A stretch of 64,000 bases of DNA from Chryseomonas sp014190935 (GCF_014190935.1 NZ_JACHVV010000002.1:186001-250000); one strand, 5' to 3'. Numbered from the stretch's first letter, positions 25,051 to 34,494 are shown. Made by a program: numbers and translations. The notes: a model not told the origin generated them from the letters alone.

Positions 25051-26220
25051 ATGCCCAGCCAACCCTCCAGTACCGTCGAAAGCATCGAGCTGCTGACGTC
25101 CCTGGATTCCGTCGCGGCGCTCCTGCGCGTCGTCTGCGATGTCAGCGGCCTTGGGGTCGCCACCATTGCCGAGGTCACCGAGCAGCGCTGGATCGCCTGT
25201 GCGGTGGAGGATCGCATCGCCTACGGCCTGCAACCCGGCGCTGAACTGGATCTCGAATCCACGTTGTGCAACCACGTGCGCTCCTCCCACGACGCCGTGA
25301 TCATCAGCGATGTGACCCAGAATCCCACCTACTGCGATCATCCGGCGCCCGGCCTCTATGGCTGGAAGAGCTATCTGTCGGTCCCGGTGTTTCGTCCCAA
25401 TGGCACCTTCTTCGGCACGCTGTGCGCCTTCGATCCGCAGCCCGCGCCGCAGCTGGAGCAGCGCCCGGTGACCGCTACCCTGGACGGCTTCGCGCGCCTG
25501 CTGGGCGAACTGCTCGCCCGGGAAGAACAGCGTCGCGAGGAAAGCCCCGGCGCACGCGGCGACCTCGATCTCACGCCGTTGCGCGAACAACTGCTGGTGC
25601 TGCTGGAAGAGGATCTGCAGCGTCCGCTGCAGGCGCTGGCCAAGGAGGCGTCAGCGGACGCCGGCCAGGCGCAGCGCTGGCAAGCCGAGGCCCAGCGCCT
25701 GGCCGAACGCAGTGCCATGGCCGCCGACTTCGTGCGCGCGCGCCTGGGTCATGGCCTGCCCCTGAAGCCGGCCCTAGTGGAAGGCGTCAATGAACGGCTC
25801 CTGGACCTGCTCGCCAGGCTGCAGACGCGCTTCCCCGACCAGACCTTGCGCAGCGAGCTGCCGGAACTACCCGCCGCCCTGCGCCTCGACCTGCCGCGCC
25901 TGCTGCAGGCCGTGACCGCGCTGCTGGAGTGGGTCGCGTCCCGCAATCCTGCCGGCGGCACCCTGCTGCTGCGCGGCGAGCTCGACGAACGCTGCTATCG
26001 CCTCGCCGTGGAAAGCAGCACCGCCGTGGTGGATCCCGCTACCCTGAACCAGGTGTTCCAGCCGCTGCTGACCCAGGCCGATCCCGAGCAACCCGTCCGC
26101 CTGGACCTGGGCTGCTGTCTCGCCCAGGAAATCGCCCGCGGCCATGGCGGCAGCCTGGTCGCGCGCCGGGAAGATGACCGCCTGCGCTTTATCCTTACCC
26201 TGCCCACTGCCCTGGATTGA
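25051..26220 (+). CDS. GAF-domain protein with degenerate histidine-kinase core
   Basis: This 389-residue cytosolic protein has an N-terminal GAF domain (about 15-155), with the LCNHV and PVFRPNGTFFGTLCAFD strands, and a C-terminal region (about 175-389) laid out like a GAF-HisKA-HATPase sensor. The H-box reads LLEEDLQRPL where relatives have LGHDLRNPL, so the phospho-accepting histidine is replaced by Glu187. The ATP-lid motifs are also eroded: there is no N-box asparagine pattern and no DxGxG, although GCCLAQEIARGHGGSL keeps the helix after the G2 box. It is probably a pseudokinase that senses a ligand. The next gene overlaps its stop. Confidence 0.75.
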   Translation: MPSQPSSTVESIELLTSLDSVAALLRVVCDVSGLGVATIAEVTEQRWIACAVEDRIAYGLQPGAELDLESTLCNHVRSSHDAVIISDVTQNPTYCDHPAPGLYGWKSYLSVPVFRPNGTFFGTLCAFDPQPAPQLEQRPVTATLDGFARLLGELLAREEQRREESPGARGDLDLTPLREQLLVLLEEDLQRPLQALAKEASADAGQAQRWQAEAQRLAERSAMAADFVRARLGHGLPLKPALVEGVNERLLDLLARLQTRFPDQTLRSELPELPAALRLDLPRLLQAVTALLEWVASRNPAGGTLLLRGELDERCYRLAVESSTAVVDPATLNQVFQPLLTQADPEQPVRLDLGCCLAQEIARGHGGSLVARREDDRLRFILTLPTALD

Positions 26221-26831
26221 TACCCTTGCCCTTGCCCTCTCCCTTGCTGGTGATCCGTCACGGCGAAACCGACTGGAATGCCAACGGCCGCCTCCAGGGT
26301 CGCCAGGACATACCGCTCAACGCCCGCGGCCGGGCCCAGGCCGAAGCCGTGGGCCTGGCCCTGCGCGAACGCCTCGACGTCTGCCGATTCGCCTGCCTGA
26401 GCAGTCCGCTGCAACGCGCCAGTGCAACGCTCGATCTGATCCTGGCGCAGCTGCCGGGTACGCCGAGAAGCCTGGGCCGCGATGCGCGCCTGGCGGAAAA
26501 AGCCTTTGGTGACTGGGAGGGACTGGACATGCCGACCATCGCCCAGCGCTATCCCGAGCAGCACGCCCGGCGCGCCGCCGAGCCCTATACCTTTCGGGTA
26601 CCCGGGGGCGAAAGCTATGCCGATGCCGCCGAGCGGGTGCGCCCGCTGCTGGCAGAACTCCAGGGTCCCACGCTGCTGGTGGCCCATGGCGCCCTGATCC
26701 GCAGCCTGCTGGTGGCGACCGGCCTGGCCAGTCCGGAGGTGGCGACCCGGATGGTCATCCACCAGGGCCGCTGGCTGGAACTCGACGCGACCGGTTATGC
26801 GTGGCACAGCGCCCCCGGCTGGGACGCTTAG
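26217..26831 (+). CDS. Histidine phosphatase family protein (phosphoglycerate mutase-like)
   Basis: This 204-residue branch-1 histidine phosphatase has the catalytic VIRHGETDWNANGRLQG motif near the N-terminus, SSPLQRASAT, the acid Glu in KAFGDWEG, and the second histidine in LLVAHGALIR. It resembles CobC/GpmB-type phosphatases; the substrate is unknown. No ATG is available. TTG codons at 26217, 26226 and 26232 precede the motif, and 26217 overlaps the upstream stop, suggesting coupling to the GAF pseudokinase. It ends two bases before the convergent chemoreceptor stop. Confidence 0.82.
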   Translation: MIPLPLPSPLLVIRHGETDWNANGRLQGRQDIPLNARGRAQAEAVGLALRERLDVCRFACLSSPLQRASATLDLILAQLPGTPRSLGRDARLAEKAFGDWEGLDMPTIAQRYPEQHARRAAEPYTFRVPGGESYADAAERVRPLLAELQGPTLLVAHGALIRSLLVATGLASPEVATRMVIHQGRWLELDATGYAWHSAPGWDA

Positions 26832-26833
26832 CC

Positions 26834-28147
26834 TTAACTCAGCCGCCGGGCGAACTGGCTGACCGCGCCCACCACCTGGCGGGCACCTTCCTGGATCTCG
26901 GTGATGCGCACCCCGGCGTTGCTGGCCAGATGCAGGCCCTGCTCCGCCTGCTGCCGGCTGGCAGCCATGTTGCTGACCGCGGTCTGCGCCAGTTGCTGGT
27001 TCTGCTGCACCACCCCGACGATCTCCTCGGTGGCCTTGCTGGTACGCCCGGCCAGTTGCCGGACCTCGTCCGCCACCACCGCGAAACCCCGGCCCTGCTC
27101 GCCCGCCCGGGCGGCTTCGATGGCCGCGTTGAGCGCCAGCAGATTGGTCTGCTCGGCGATGCCGCTGATGGTCTTGACGATGGCGCTGATCACCAGCGAC
27201 TGCTTGCCGAGGTCCTCGATGCCATTGGCGGCGACCTGGATTTCGTCGGCGATGCGGGTCATCACCGCGACCGTGTCCTGCACCACGGCCGCGCCCTGAC
27301 GGGCACTTTCGTCGGTGGTCTGGGAAATGTCGAAGGCGACCCGGGCCGCTTCGGCCACCGCCAGTTCCTGTTCCACCTGCTCGGTGATGACGGTGGCGAA
27401 CTTGATGACCTTGTACAGCTCGCCGCGGGTGTTGAGCACCGGGTTGTAGGAGGCTTCCAGCCAGACCGTGCGGCCATGGCTGTCGATGCGCTTGAAGCGA
27501 CTGGCGACATAGTCACCCCGGTTGAGCCGCTCCCAGAAGGCGCGATAGTCGGCCGATTCGGCCTCTTCGCGGCTGCAGAACATCCGATGGTGCTTGCCGA
27601 CGATCTGCGCCAGCGAATAACCCATGCCCTGCAGGAAGCGCTCGTTGGCCGTGAGCACCTCGCCGGACAGGTTGAATTCGATCACCGCGGTCGAGCGCAG
27701 CAACGCATTGATGATGCCCGAATGCTCGGTGGAGGTTTCCACCTGCTCGGTACGGTCATAGGCGTAGCAGCGGATCTGCTTGACCCGACCCTCGGTATCC
27801 CGCACCGGCGTCCAGATGGCGTAGAGCCAGGCGACGCCGCCGTTCCCGCGCAGCAATCGATAGATGCCACTGGCCTGGCGCCCTTCGCTGAAGCTGCGCT
27901 TCAGGTCGCCGTAGCAGACCAGCTTCTTCACATACTCCGGAATGATGTCATCCACGCTCCGCCCGGTCAGGCTGCCCGGGGCATAGCCCAGGCAGAGGGC
28001 GAAATTCTCGTTGAAATCCTCGATTCGGCCCTGGGCGTCGAGCAGCAGGCAGATCGCATCGTTAGAGAACGCCGTGCGCAGCTGACGATGATCGGCCAGT
28101 TCAGCTTCGAGTTCGGCGATGCGGCGTTTGAGTGCGGAGTTGAACAT
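26834..28147 (-). CDS. Soluble PAS-PAS chemoreceptor, BdlA-like
   Basis: This 437-residue methyl-accepting-type protein has no membrane segment. After a short coiled N-terminus, it has two PAS domains (about 20-140 and 145-265), then a signalling domain containing the hairpin tip IAEQTNLLALNAAIEAARAGEQGRGFAVVADEVRQLA. The layout and length match P. aeruginosa BdlA, which links chemosensing to biofilm dispersal. It lies 249 bases downstream of a triple-CheW gene and a five-PAS receptor on the same strand. The start at 28147 was chosen because it gives the compact N-terminus; 68 in-frame upstream codons lack similarity. Confidence 0.85.
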   Translation of the reverse strand: MFNSALKRRIAELEAELADHRQLRTAFSNDAICLLLDAQGRIEDFNENFALCLGYAPGSLTGRSVDDIIPEYVKKLVCYGDLKRSFSEGRQASGIYRLLRGNGGVAWLYAIWTPVRDTEGRVKQIRCYAYDRTEQVETSTEHSGIINALLRSTAVIEFNLSGEVLTANERFLQGMGYSLAQIVGKHHRMFCSREEAESADYRAFWERLNRGDYVASRFKRIDSHGRTVWLEASYNPVLNTRGELYKVIKFATVITEQVEQELAVAEAARVAFDISQTTDESARQGAAVVQDTVAVMTRIADEIQVAANGIEDLGKQSLVISAIVKTISGIAEQTNLLALNAAIEAARAGEQGRGFAVVADEVRQLAGRTSKATEEIVGVVQQNQQLAQTAVSNMAASRQQAEQGLHLASNAGVRITEIQEGARQVVGAVSQFARRLS

Positions 28148-28396
28148 GGGATCACCCAGGAAAGTTGTGTCTTCCTCTGGTTCGACGCGCCGTGAAATTT
28201 CTTGACAAGATGCTGATGAACGCCACCACTCGAGCCAGGCGAAAGGAGCACCAATAGCACGCCTCGCCTGGCACCCACTGGAAAACACCATGGGCTCTAG
28301 CCTGCCGGTACCGCTTCGATGAAGACCGCCTCTGGCGCCTGACAAAGCCACGGACGGCCCGTTACCCGACCGCTCGGCGAAACGACAGGCGGTAGG

Positions 28397-29863
28397 TCAA
28401 ATCGCCGCAGCCAAGGGCTCCGGCAGGGCCTGCCGGGCCTGACCTTCCAGACGTTTCACCAGCGCACCGAGGTCGATCAGGGTCGCCTGGCGACTGTTGC
28501 CCGGAGACCCTACGCCCACCCAGCTCTGCACCCGCTGCGCCGGTACCGCCCCGCCCTCGCCCGGCAACTGCCAGCTGCGCGCCAGGGCATCGGCGCGCAA
28601 CTCGGTAAAGGCCTCGATGGCCTCCACCCGCTGCACCACGAAACCCAGGCGCTGGCGCTGCCCTGCCACCACGATCACCTGATCGCCGGGACCGGGCTCG
28701 ACCGCTGCCGCCCCGGCCAGGGTCCGCAGGCAGACCAGGGTGATCTGCTGGCCACGGACCTCCATCAACCCCAGCAGTCGCGGATCCCGCTGACCGAGCC
28801 GCAGGTAGTGCGCCGGCAGCGGCAGGACCTCGGCAACCTGCTCCAGCGGGACGGCGAACAGCAATTCGGCGAGAAAGGTCAGGCACGGCTGGCGCCGCAC
28901 CTGACGGCGCTCTTCGCGCAACAGGTCGCGATCGGTGCGATAGATCCGCGCATAGGCCACCGCCGCTTCCTGGCACCCCAGGGCCAGGTGATCGATCACG
29001 ATGGCCGCTTCGCCCTCCGCAGCGCTGAATATCCCGCGCAACAGTCCCGGCTGCTCCAGACCGAAGCCGAGCAGCGGCGCGCACTGCGCCGGATCCCGGC
29101 GCCACATGCCGAGCAGCCGCTGGAAGCCGAAGGCGACCCGATACTGACCCTGGTCGCCCGCCGCCAGCACCAGCAGTTGCTCATGCTGGCCGTTGGCGGG
29201 CGTGGCCAGGCCCAGCAGCTCGGACAGCTCCAGCACCGGCAAGGCCTGGCCTCTTAGCTGCACCTGGTAGCGACAGCTGTCGCTGGCGAATTCGCTGGGC
29301 GTCAGCTGCGGTCGATCCACCAGCTCCTGCACCACTGCCGCATCCAGGCACAGGCGCCGCCCATCGCACTCGAACAGCAGATAGAGCCGCTCCTCTTCCT
29401 TGCCCATGGCGACCTGCCGCTGTAGCGCCAGTGGCCTGTCGGCACTGACTTCGAAGCCCGGCAAGGCGTCCAGGGCATCCAGGTCCAGCAGATGCACCAG
29501 CCGGCCGGTCTCCGGCTGCAGATGCACCTGTCCCAGCAGGCGCCCGGGCGCCCCCTGCAATTGCACGATGGCGTCATCCGCCAGCTTGAGGATGTCCACC
29601 ACCCCGTCGATGGCCAGGCCGAAGCGTCCGCCCCCCTGCCGGATCACGGCGATCCGGCGCTCGTGCTCGACCGCCGGCAACCCCAGCAGGCGATGGCCAT
29701 CCACCAGCGGCAGCGGCTGGCCGCCCAGCTCGAAGAGGCCCAGCAACCAGGGCACCGGACTCGGATGAGGAGCCAGGCGCTCCGGCCAGGGCACCACGCG
29801 TTCCAGGGCCTGCGCGGACAGGGCGACTTCCAGTTCGCCGATCCGCACGACACCCAGGGTCAC
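28397..29863 (-). CDS. Chemotaxis coupling protein with three CheW domains
   Basis: This 488-residue protein is made of three successive CheW-like domains (about 1-145, 155-310, 320-480), each with an LPVL/PLV-type beta strand and a closing hydrophobic strand. Single CheW proteins are ~150-165 residues, so this is a natural triple fusion without a CheA kinase domain. Its GTG start overlaps the TGA of the five-PAS receptor gene, giving tight coupling. It probably scaffolds several receptors and CheA in the cytosol. The divergence among the three domains suggests different binding partners, which is inferred. Confidence 0.82.
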   Translation of the reverse strand: MTLGVVRIGELEVALSAQALERVVPWPERLAPHPSPVPWLLGLFELGGQPLPLVDGHRLLGLPAVEHERRIAVIRQGGGRFGLAIDGVVDILKLADDAIVQLQGAPGRLLGQVHLQPETGRLVHLLDLDALDALPGFEVSADRPLALQRQVAMGKEEERLYLLFECDGRRLCLDAAVVQELVDRPQLTPSEFASDSCRYQVQLRGQALPVLELSELLGLATPANGQHEQLLVLAAGDQGQYRVAFGFQRLLGMWRRDPAQCAPLLGFGLEQPGLLRGIFSAAEGEAAIVIDHLALGCQEAAVAYARIYRTDRDLLREERRQVRRQPCLTFLAELLFAVPLEQVAEVLPLPAHYLRLGQRDPRLLGLMEVRGQQITLVCLRTLAGAAAVEPGPGDQVIVVAGQRQRLGFVVQRVEAIEAFTELRADALARSWQLPGEGGAVPAQRVQSWVGVGSPGNSRQATLIDLGALVKRLEGQARQALPEPLAAAI

Positions 29864-32334
29864 GGCCGTCCTCCCCCGACCACCGGCGGGAGGGTGGTGG
29901 CCGCGTCCAGTTCCTGGATCAGCTGATTGACCCGCGCCGCATCGTCGAGCTGGGCCGCGGTGGAGCCGTTGATGGCCTCGATGGACTGCTGGGTCTTGCC
30001 CACCCCTTCGGCGATCAGGCCGAAGGCCTCACCCACGCTGCGCGAGATCTCGCTGCCCTGGGCGATGCTCTTCACCGATTCCAGGATCAGCTTGTTGATC
30101 TCCTTGGTCGCCTGGGACGACTTCTCGGCCAGCTTGCGGACCTCATCGGCCACCACCGAGAAGCCCAGGCCGTGCTCGCCGGCGCGGGCCGCCTCGATGG
30201 CGGCGTTGAAGGCCAGCATGTTGGTCTGATTGGCGATGTCGCTGATCACCTGGACGATGTCCTGGATGCCTCCCGCCGTGGTGCCTATGGCCTCCATGGC
30301 GTCCAGCGAGCGGGTCAGCGTCAGAGAGCCGCGCTCGGCTTCTTCCAGGGTGCGGCGGGCCATGCGGTTGGCGTCGTCGGTGGTCTCGGCGATCTGGTTG
30401 ATGGAACGGGTCAGGGCGTGCAGCGAAAGATTCATCTGCTCGATCTTCTGCCGCACGTGCTGCTCCATCTCCACCTGGCGGGTGATGTCGGTGGCGAATT
30501 TCACCACCTTGTGCACCTGGCCTTCGGCGTCGAAGATGGGGTTGTAGGTGGCCTGGATCCAGATGCGCTGGCCGAACTTGCTCAGCCGCATGAAGCGCCC
30601 GCCGAACACCTCGCCCTGCGCCAGGCGCGCCCAGAATTCGCGGTATTCGCCAGAGGCGACGTGCTCCGCCTCGCAGAAGATCCGGTGATGCTGGCCGCGG
30701 ATCTCCTCCAGGCGATAACCCAGGGTCGCCAGGAAGTTGCGATTGGCCTCGAGGATCTTGCCGGTCAGGTCGAATTCGATCACGGCCTGGCCGCGGTCGA
30801 CGGCCGCCACCTTGCCGGCGTAGTCGCTGTTGCGAATCTGGCTCTCGGTGATGTCCACGGCGAACTTCACCACCTTGCACGGTTTGCCATCGGCGTCGAA
30901 GATCGGATTGTAGGTCGCCTGGATCCAGATCTCCTCGCCCCGGCTGTTGCGCCTCTTGTACACCCCGGCGTCGAATTCGCCCCGCCCCAGCTTGTCCCAG
31001 AACAACCGGTACTCCGCCGAGCGGGCATAGTCGTCGGGACAGAAGATGCGGTGATGCTTGCCCACCACTTCATCGGTCTGGTAACCCAGAGCCAGCAGGA
31101 AGTTGCGGTTCGCGGTGAGCACCGTGCCGTCGAGGGAGAACTCGGCGATGGCCTGGGAGCGGTCGATGGCCGCCACCTTGCCTTCGTAGTCGCTGTTGCG
31201 CAGCTGACTCTCGGTGACGTCGCTGGCGAACTTGACCACCTTGTAGGGCTTGCCCTCGGCATCGAGGATGGGGTTGTAGGTGGCCTGGATCCACACCTGG
31301 CGGCCGTCGCTGGCGCGTCGCTTGTACAGCCCGGCATCGAAATCGCCGCGACCGAGCTTTTCCCAGAACAGGCGATAGCCCGGCGAGCGGGCATGCTCGG
31401 GTTCGCAGAAGATCCGGTGATGCTTGCCGCGCACCTCGTCCAGGCCGTAACCCAGGGCCGACAGGAAATTCTCGTTGGCCGTCAGGATGTTGCCATGCAG
31501 ATCGAATTCGATCACCGCCTGGGCGCGGTCGATGGCGGCCATCTTGCTTTCAAATTCGGCGGCCTGCAGTTGCGCATCGGTCACATCGGTGGCGAACTTC
31601 ACCACCTTGTAGGGCCGCCCGTCGCTGTCGAGGATGGGATTGTAGGTGGCCTGGATCCAGATCGGCCGGCCATCGCGGCGGATGCGCTTGTAGACCCCGG
31701 TGTCGAAGACGCCCTGCCCCAGGCGATTCCACAGCAGGGCGTAGTCCGCCGAACGTGCGTAGTCGGCCGGGCACATCAGGCTGTGATGACGCCCGCGCAA
31801 CTCGTCCAGCGCATAGCCGGTCAGGCCGAGGAAGTTGTCATTGGCCCAGAGCACATTGCCCTGCAAATCGAATTCGATCACCGCCTGGGAGCGATGGATG
31901 GCTTCGATCTTGCCTTCGTATTCGACCGCCTGCAGGCGCGTTTCGGTGATGTCGGTGGCGAACTTGATGATGCGCTGCGTGCGCCCTTGCGCATCCAGCA
32001 GCGGATTGTAGGTCGCGCGGATCCACCTCAGGCTGCCGTCCTTGTGCTTGCGGCGATAGACGCCGCTGTGGAACTCGCCCCGCCCCAGCGCCGCCCAGAA
32101 GTCCTGATAGTCCTCGCTCTCCGCCACCCCGGGCGGGCAGAACAGGCGGTGCTGCCGCCCGCTGATCTCGTCGAGGCGATAGCCGAAGGTCTCCAGGAAG
32201 TTGTCGTTGGCGTGAAGGATCGTGCCCTGCAGATCGAATTCGATCACTGCCAGGGAGCGATCCAGCGCCTGGCGCAGGGCGTGGTAGGCGGAGGCATCGT
32301 CGACAGCGGCGGATTCGGCAGTGGCGGAAAACAT
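29860..32334 (-). CDS. Soluble chemoreceptor with five tandem PAS domains
   Basis: This 824-residue protein has five PAS repeats of exactly 122-residue period, starting near 29, 151, 273, 395 and 517, and then a methyl-accepting signalling domain (about 640-824) with the tip IANQTNMLAFNAAIEAARAGEHGLGFSVVADEVRKLA. Each repeat carries AVIEFDL-type opening, an HHRIFC-like block and IWIQATYNPI followed by KVVKFA-DVT. No transmembrane segment or signal peptide is present, so it senses in the cytosol. It is probably a BdlA relative with expanded sensing. The downstream triple-CheW gene overlaps its stop. Confidence 0.87.
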   Translation of the reverse strand: MFSATAESAAVDDASAYHALRQALDRSLAVIEFDLQGTILHANDNFLETFGYRLDEISGRQHRLFCPPGVAESEDYQDFWAALGRGEFHSGVYRRKHKDGSLRWIRATYNPLLDAQGRTQRIIKFATDITETRLQAVEYEGKIEAIHRSQAVIEFDLQGNVLWANDNFLGLTGYALDELRGRHHSLMCPADYARSADYALLWNRLGQGVFDTGVYKRIRRDGRPIWIQATYNPILDSDGRPYKVVKFATDVTDAQLQAAEFESKMAAIDRAQAVIEFDLHGNILTANENFLSALGYGLDEVRGKHHRIFCEPEHARSPGYRLFWEKLGRGDFDAGLYKRRASDGRQVWIQATYNPILDAEGKPYKVVKFASDVTESQLRNSDYEGKVAAIDRSQAIAEFSLDGTVLTANRNFLLALGYQTDEVVGKHHRIFCPDDYARSAEYRLFWDKLGRGEFDAGVYKRRNSRGEEIWIQATYNPIFDADGKPCKVVKFAVDITESQIRNSDYAGKVAAVDRGQAVIEFDLTGKILEANRNFLATLGYRLEEIRGQHHRIFCEAEHVASGEYREFWARLAQGEVFGGRFMRLSKFGQRIWIQATYNPIFDAEGQVHKVVKFATDITRQVEMEQHVRQKIEQMNLSLHALTRSINQIAETTDDANRMARRTLEEAERGSLTLTRSLDAMEAIGTTAGGIQDIVQVISDIANQTNMLAFNAAIEAARAGEHGLGFSVVADEVRKLAEKSSQATKEINKLILESVKSIAQGSEISRSVGEAFGLIAEGVGKTQQSIEAINGSTAAQLDDAARVNQLIQELDAATTLPPVVGGGRP

Positions 32335-32476
32335 GGGGCAGCTCCAGGAGAGGACTCGGCGATCAGGTTATCGGAAATCGCGATAACAAATTGAGTGCCG
32401 CCTATCCTAGAGATGTTTTCGCCTGGCGGATCGCCAGTAGTCGTCCGATGAACGACCTTAAGTTTCCGGCTGGCGT

Positions 32477-33262
32477 TCAGACCACCAGCTTGGTGCCTAT
32501 AACCAGCAGCATGACGGCCAGGCAGGGCCGCAGCACGCCATCCGGTACGCGTCCGGAGAGATGGCTGCCCAGGAAGATGCCTGGTAGGGAACCCAGCAGC
32601 AGAAAGCCCAGCACATGCCAGTCCAGATTGCCCAGGCCGGCGTGGCCCAGGCCCGCCACCAGGGTCAGGGGTACCGCATGGGCGATCTCGGTGCCGACCA
32701 GACGCCGGGTCGCCAGCAGCGGATAGAGCAGGAACAGCGCCACCGTGCCCAGGGCGCCAGCGCCAATGGACGTCAGGGTCACCATGAAGCCCAGCACCGC
32801 GCCGGTAAGCACCGTCAGGGCATTGAGCCGTCCGGCACTCAGGTGAAATCGGTCGCTGGCATGGCGACTGGCAAAGGCGAAGATCTGCTTCTTGAACAGG
32901 ATGGCCAGCGCCGTCATCAGCAGCACGATGCCCAGGGCATGCTTGATGAGGGTATTGGTGGCGTGCTGATCACCGGGCAGCAGCGCCAGGGCGAGCAGCG
33001 TCAGGGCTGCCGTGGGCACGCTGCCGGCGGCTAGCCAGCCGGTCACCGTCCAGTCGATGTTGCGATTGCGCTGGTGGACGAAAACGCCGCCCGCCTTGGT
33101 TATGGCGGCATAGAGCAGATCGGTACCTACCGCCGCAGCGGGGTTGATCCCGAACCAGAGCAGGATGGGGGTCATCAGCGAGCCACCGCCTACACCCGTC
33201 ATGCCAACGATGAAGCCAACCACCAGCCCCGCGACCACGAAGCCCAACGACCCTACTTCCAT
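32477..33262 (-). CDS. TauE/SafE-family membrane permease
   Basis: This 261-residue protein has about eight hydrophobic helices and the duplicated TauE/SafE motif: GFIVGMTGVGGGSLMTPILL in the first half and GFMVTLTSIGAGALGTVAL in the second. Members export sulfite, sulfoacetate or other small anions. No sulfur gene lies next to it, so the substrate is unknown. The ATG at 33262 begins just before the first helix; an upstream in-frame start would add 14 polar residues. It is alone on the minus strand between the chemoreceptor operon and a small membrane-anchored protein. Confidence 0.85.
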   Translation of the reverse strand: MEVGSLGFVVAGLVVGFIVGMTGVGGGSLMTPILLWFGINPAAAVGTDLLYAAITKAGGVFVHQRNRNIDWTVTGWLAAGSVPTAALTLLALALLPGDQHATNTLIKHALGIVLLMTALAILFKKQIFAFASRHASDRFHLSAGRLNALTVLTGAVLGFMVTLTSIGAGALGTVALFLLYPLLATRRLVGTEIAHAVPLTLVAGLGHAGLGNLDWHVLGFLLLGSLPGIFLGSHLSGRVPDGVLRPCLAVMLLVIGTKLVV

Positions 33263-33379
33263 TACCGTCCCAATTGCCGTTGTCGGCTCATCTTGCGGCC
33301 GCACAGGATAACTACTCAGGTTATACCGACCTATATTGAAAGGGTCTTTGCTTATAACCGATAACGCTAAACGTGGAGG

Positions 33380-33742
33380 TCAGCGGGCCTGGTGTGCATT
33401 CAGATAGGCCGCGACCTCCTCGTCGCCATAGCCCGCGCGCCGGGCATGGGCTTCGATGGCGTCTCGGCAGGAGGGATCGGTAATGGTTGTTGGCATGACG
33501 GTGCCGCAAGGTGCCAGGGTCGTCTGCGCCAGGAAGCTTTCGAGATCCTGCTTGTGTTCGTCTGCGACCGGGTGGGTACCCGTAGTGGGTGCATGGGCTG
33601 CGACCGGCGGCGTCGTGGTCGCCACCACGGCCGGCTCGCTGCCGGTCGAATCGCTGCGGTGGGTGGTTGCCACGGCGGCCACCACCAGCAGGCCGAAACC
33701 TGCGGTCAATACCAGCAACTTGCGAGTTGAAGTCCCGCTCAT
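33380..33742 (-). CDS. Hypothetical membrane-anchored protein, 120 residues
   Basis: The product has one N-terminal hydrophobic segment (about 8-25, LLVLTAGFGLLVVAAVA), a Thr/Ala/Pro-rich stretch, and a C-terminal soluble part with two cysteines (APCGT and PSCRD) that may form a disulfide in the periplasm. A purine-rich ribosome site precedes the ATG. I do not recognise the family. It lies between a TauE permease and a group of small plus-strand genes. Confidence 0.6.
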   Translation of the reverse strand: MSGTSTRKLLVLTAGFGLLVVAAVATTHRSDSTGSEPAVVATTTPPVAAHAPTTGTHPVADEHKQDLESFLAQTTLAPCGTVMPTTITDPSCRDAIEAHARRAGYGDEEVAAYLNAHQAR

Positions 33743-33908
33743 GATTTCTTCTTCCCTATGAAAAAGCTGACAGCTTGGACCTGAAAACGACGTGGACTGC
33801 CGAAAGTCCGACTTTTAACCAATCAAGTCAGACAATATTTTCCCAGCCGGTGTTCAGTCGAAGGTGACGCATGCCACACTCGGCGGTATCAGGAGACAGG
33901 AGCGGCTC

Positions 33909-34112
33909 ATGCAGCAGAAGGATTTCATCGGCCCCCGGTTGCGCCAGCTCAGCGCGGATCTCTCGCTCGCCGATCGCCTGGCGGAGAGTGCCCAGGTCGA
34001 CCTCAATGCCGATCTCAAGCGCCGGGTCCGGGAAGACCTCGAGCAGGCGCTGCGCGAGGTCGGCCAACTCAGCGAAGAGCAGACCCTCTGGCTGAACTGG
34101 GCGACCAGCTAG
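33909..34112 (+). CDS. Small hypothetical protein, 67 residues
   Basis: This is a soluble, charged, mostly helical product starting MQQKDFIGPRLRQLS and rich in Glu, Asp, Arg and Leu. AGGAG lies about ten bases before the chosen ATG at 33909; the upstream in-frame ATG at 33864 lacks one. Codon use matches the surroundings. No known motif is seen. A large minus-strand frame across the same bases is low-complexity and is judged a shadow. Confidence 0.6.
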   Translation: MQQKDFIGPRLRQLSADLSLADRLAESAQVDLNADLKRRVREDLEQALREVGQLSEEQTLWLNWATS

Positions 34113-34187
34113 CCCGGCACGCCTGCCGTCGTCGCGCTGTAACGCGCGGCTGCTATCTGTAGCGGCATCCACCCTCTGGAACCGAGC

Positions 34188-34316
34188 ATGAAAGCGGAAT
34201 ACGAAATCAGTGACGACATCGCCCACTTCGTGGGAGGCGCCCTGATCAGCCTGGTGCTGCTCAGTGGCGGAGCCATCGGCGGCGCCCTGTTCCTGCTGGC
34301 CGAGACCTTCAACTGA
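34188..34316 (+). CDS. Small membrane protein, 42 residues
   Basis: An ATG at 34188 opens a 42-codon frame with strong third-position G/C bias. A polar acidic N-terminus (MKAEYEISDDIAHF) is followed by one Gly-rich transmembrane helix (VGGALISLVLLSGGAIGGAL). A CTGGAA sequence just upstream can serve as ribosome site. The GxxxG-like spacing could allow oligomerisation. I know no named homologue. Confidence 0.6.
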   Translation: MKAEYEISDDIAHFVGGALISLVLLSGGAIGGALFLLAETFN

Positions 34317-34494
34317 CCGTCCGTCGCCAGCCCTGCCGCTCCCGCGGCAGTGGCGAGGCCGTCCTTGACCGGGTGGGTGTTCGACAGCGCAGCCGTCACT
34401 CGCCGGGAAGCCGTCCGCACCTTGCATTACCCGCCCGCCGCATTAGTCTTGAAAGTGCCAATAACAACTCGTGCAGACGGCAAGAGGTCGGATC

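Noticed and set aside
30172..32394. A 740-codon plus-strand open frame opposite the five-PAS receptor
   Set aside because: It mirrors the repeats of the minus-strand gene, has Gly/Val/His-rich shadow composition and no recognisable domain; long antisense frames are normal in GC-rich DNA.
33828..34427. A 199-codon minus-strand frame across the small plus-strand genes
   Set aside because: Low-complexity Gly/Gln/Ala-rich translation with no domain; the small plus-strand frames have better ribosome sites and codon use.
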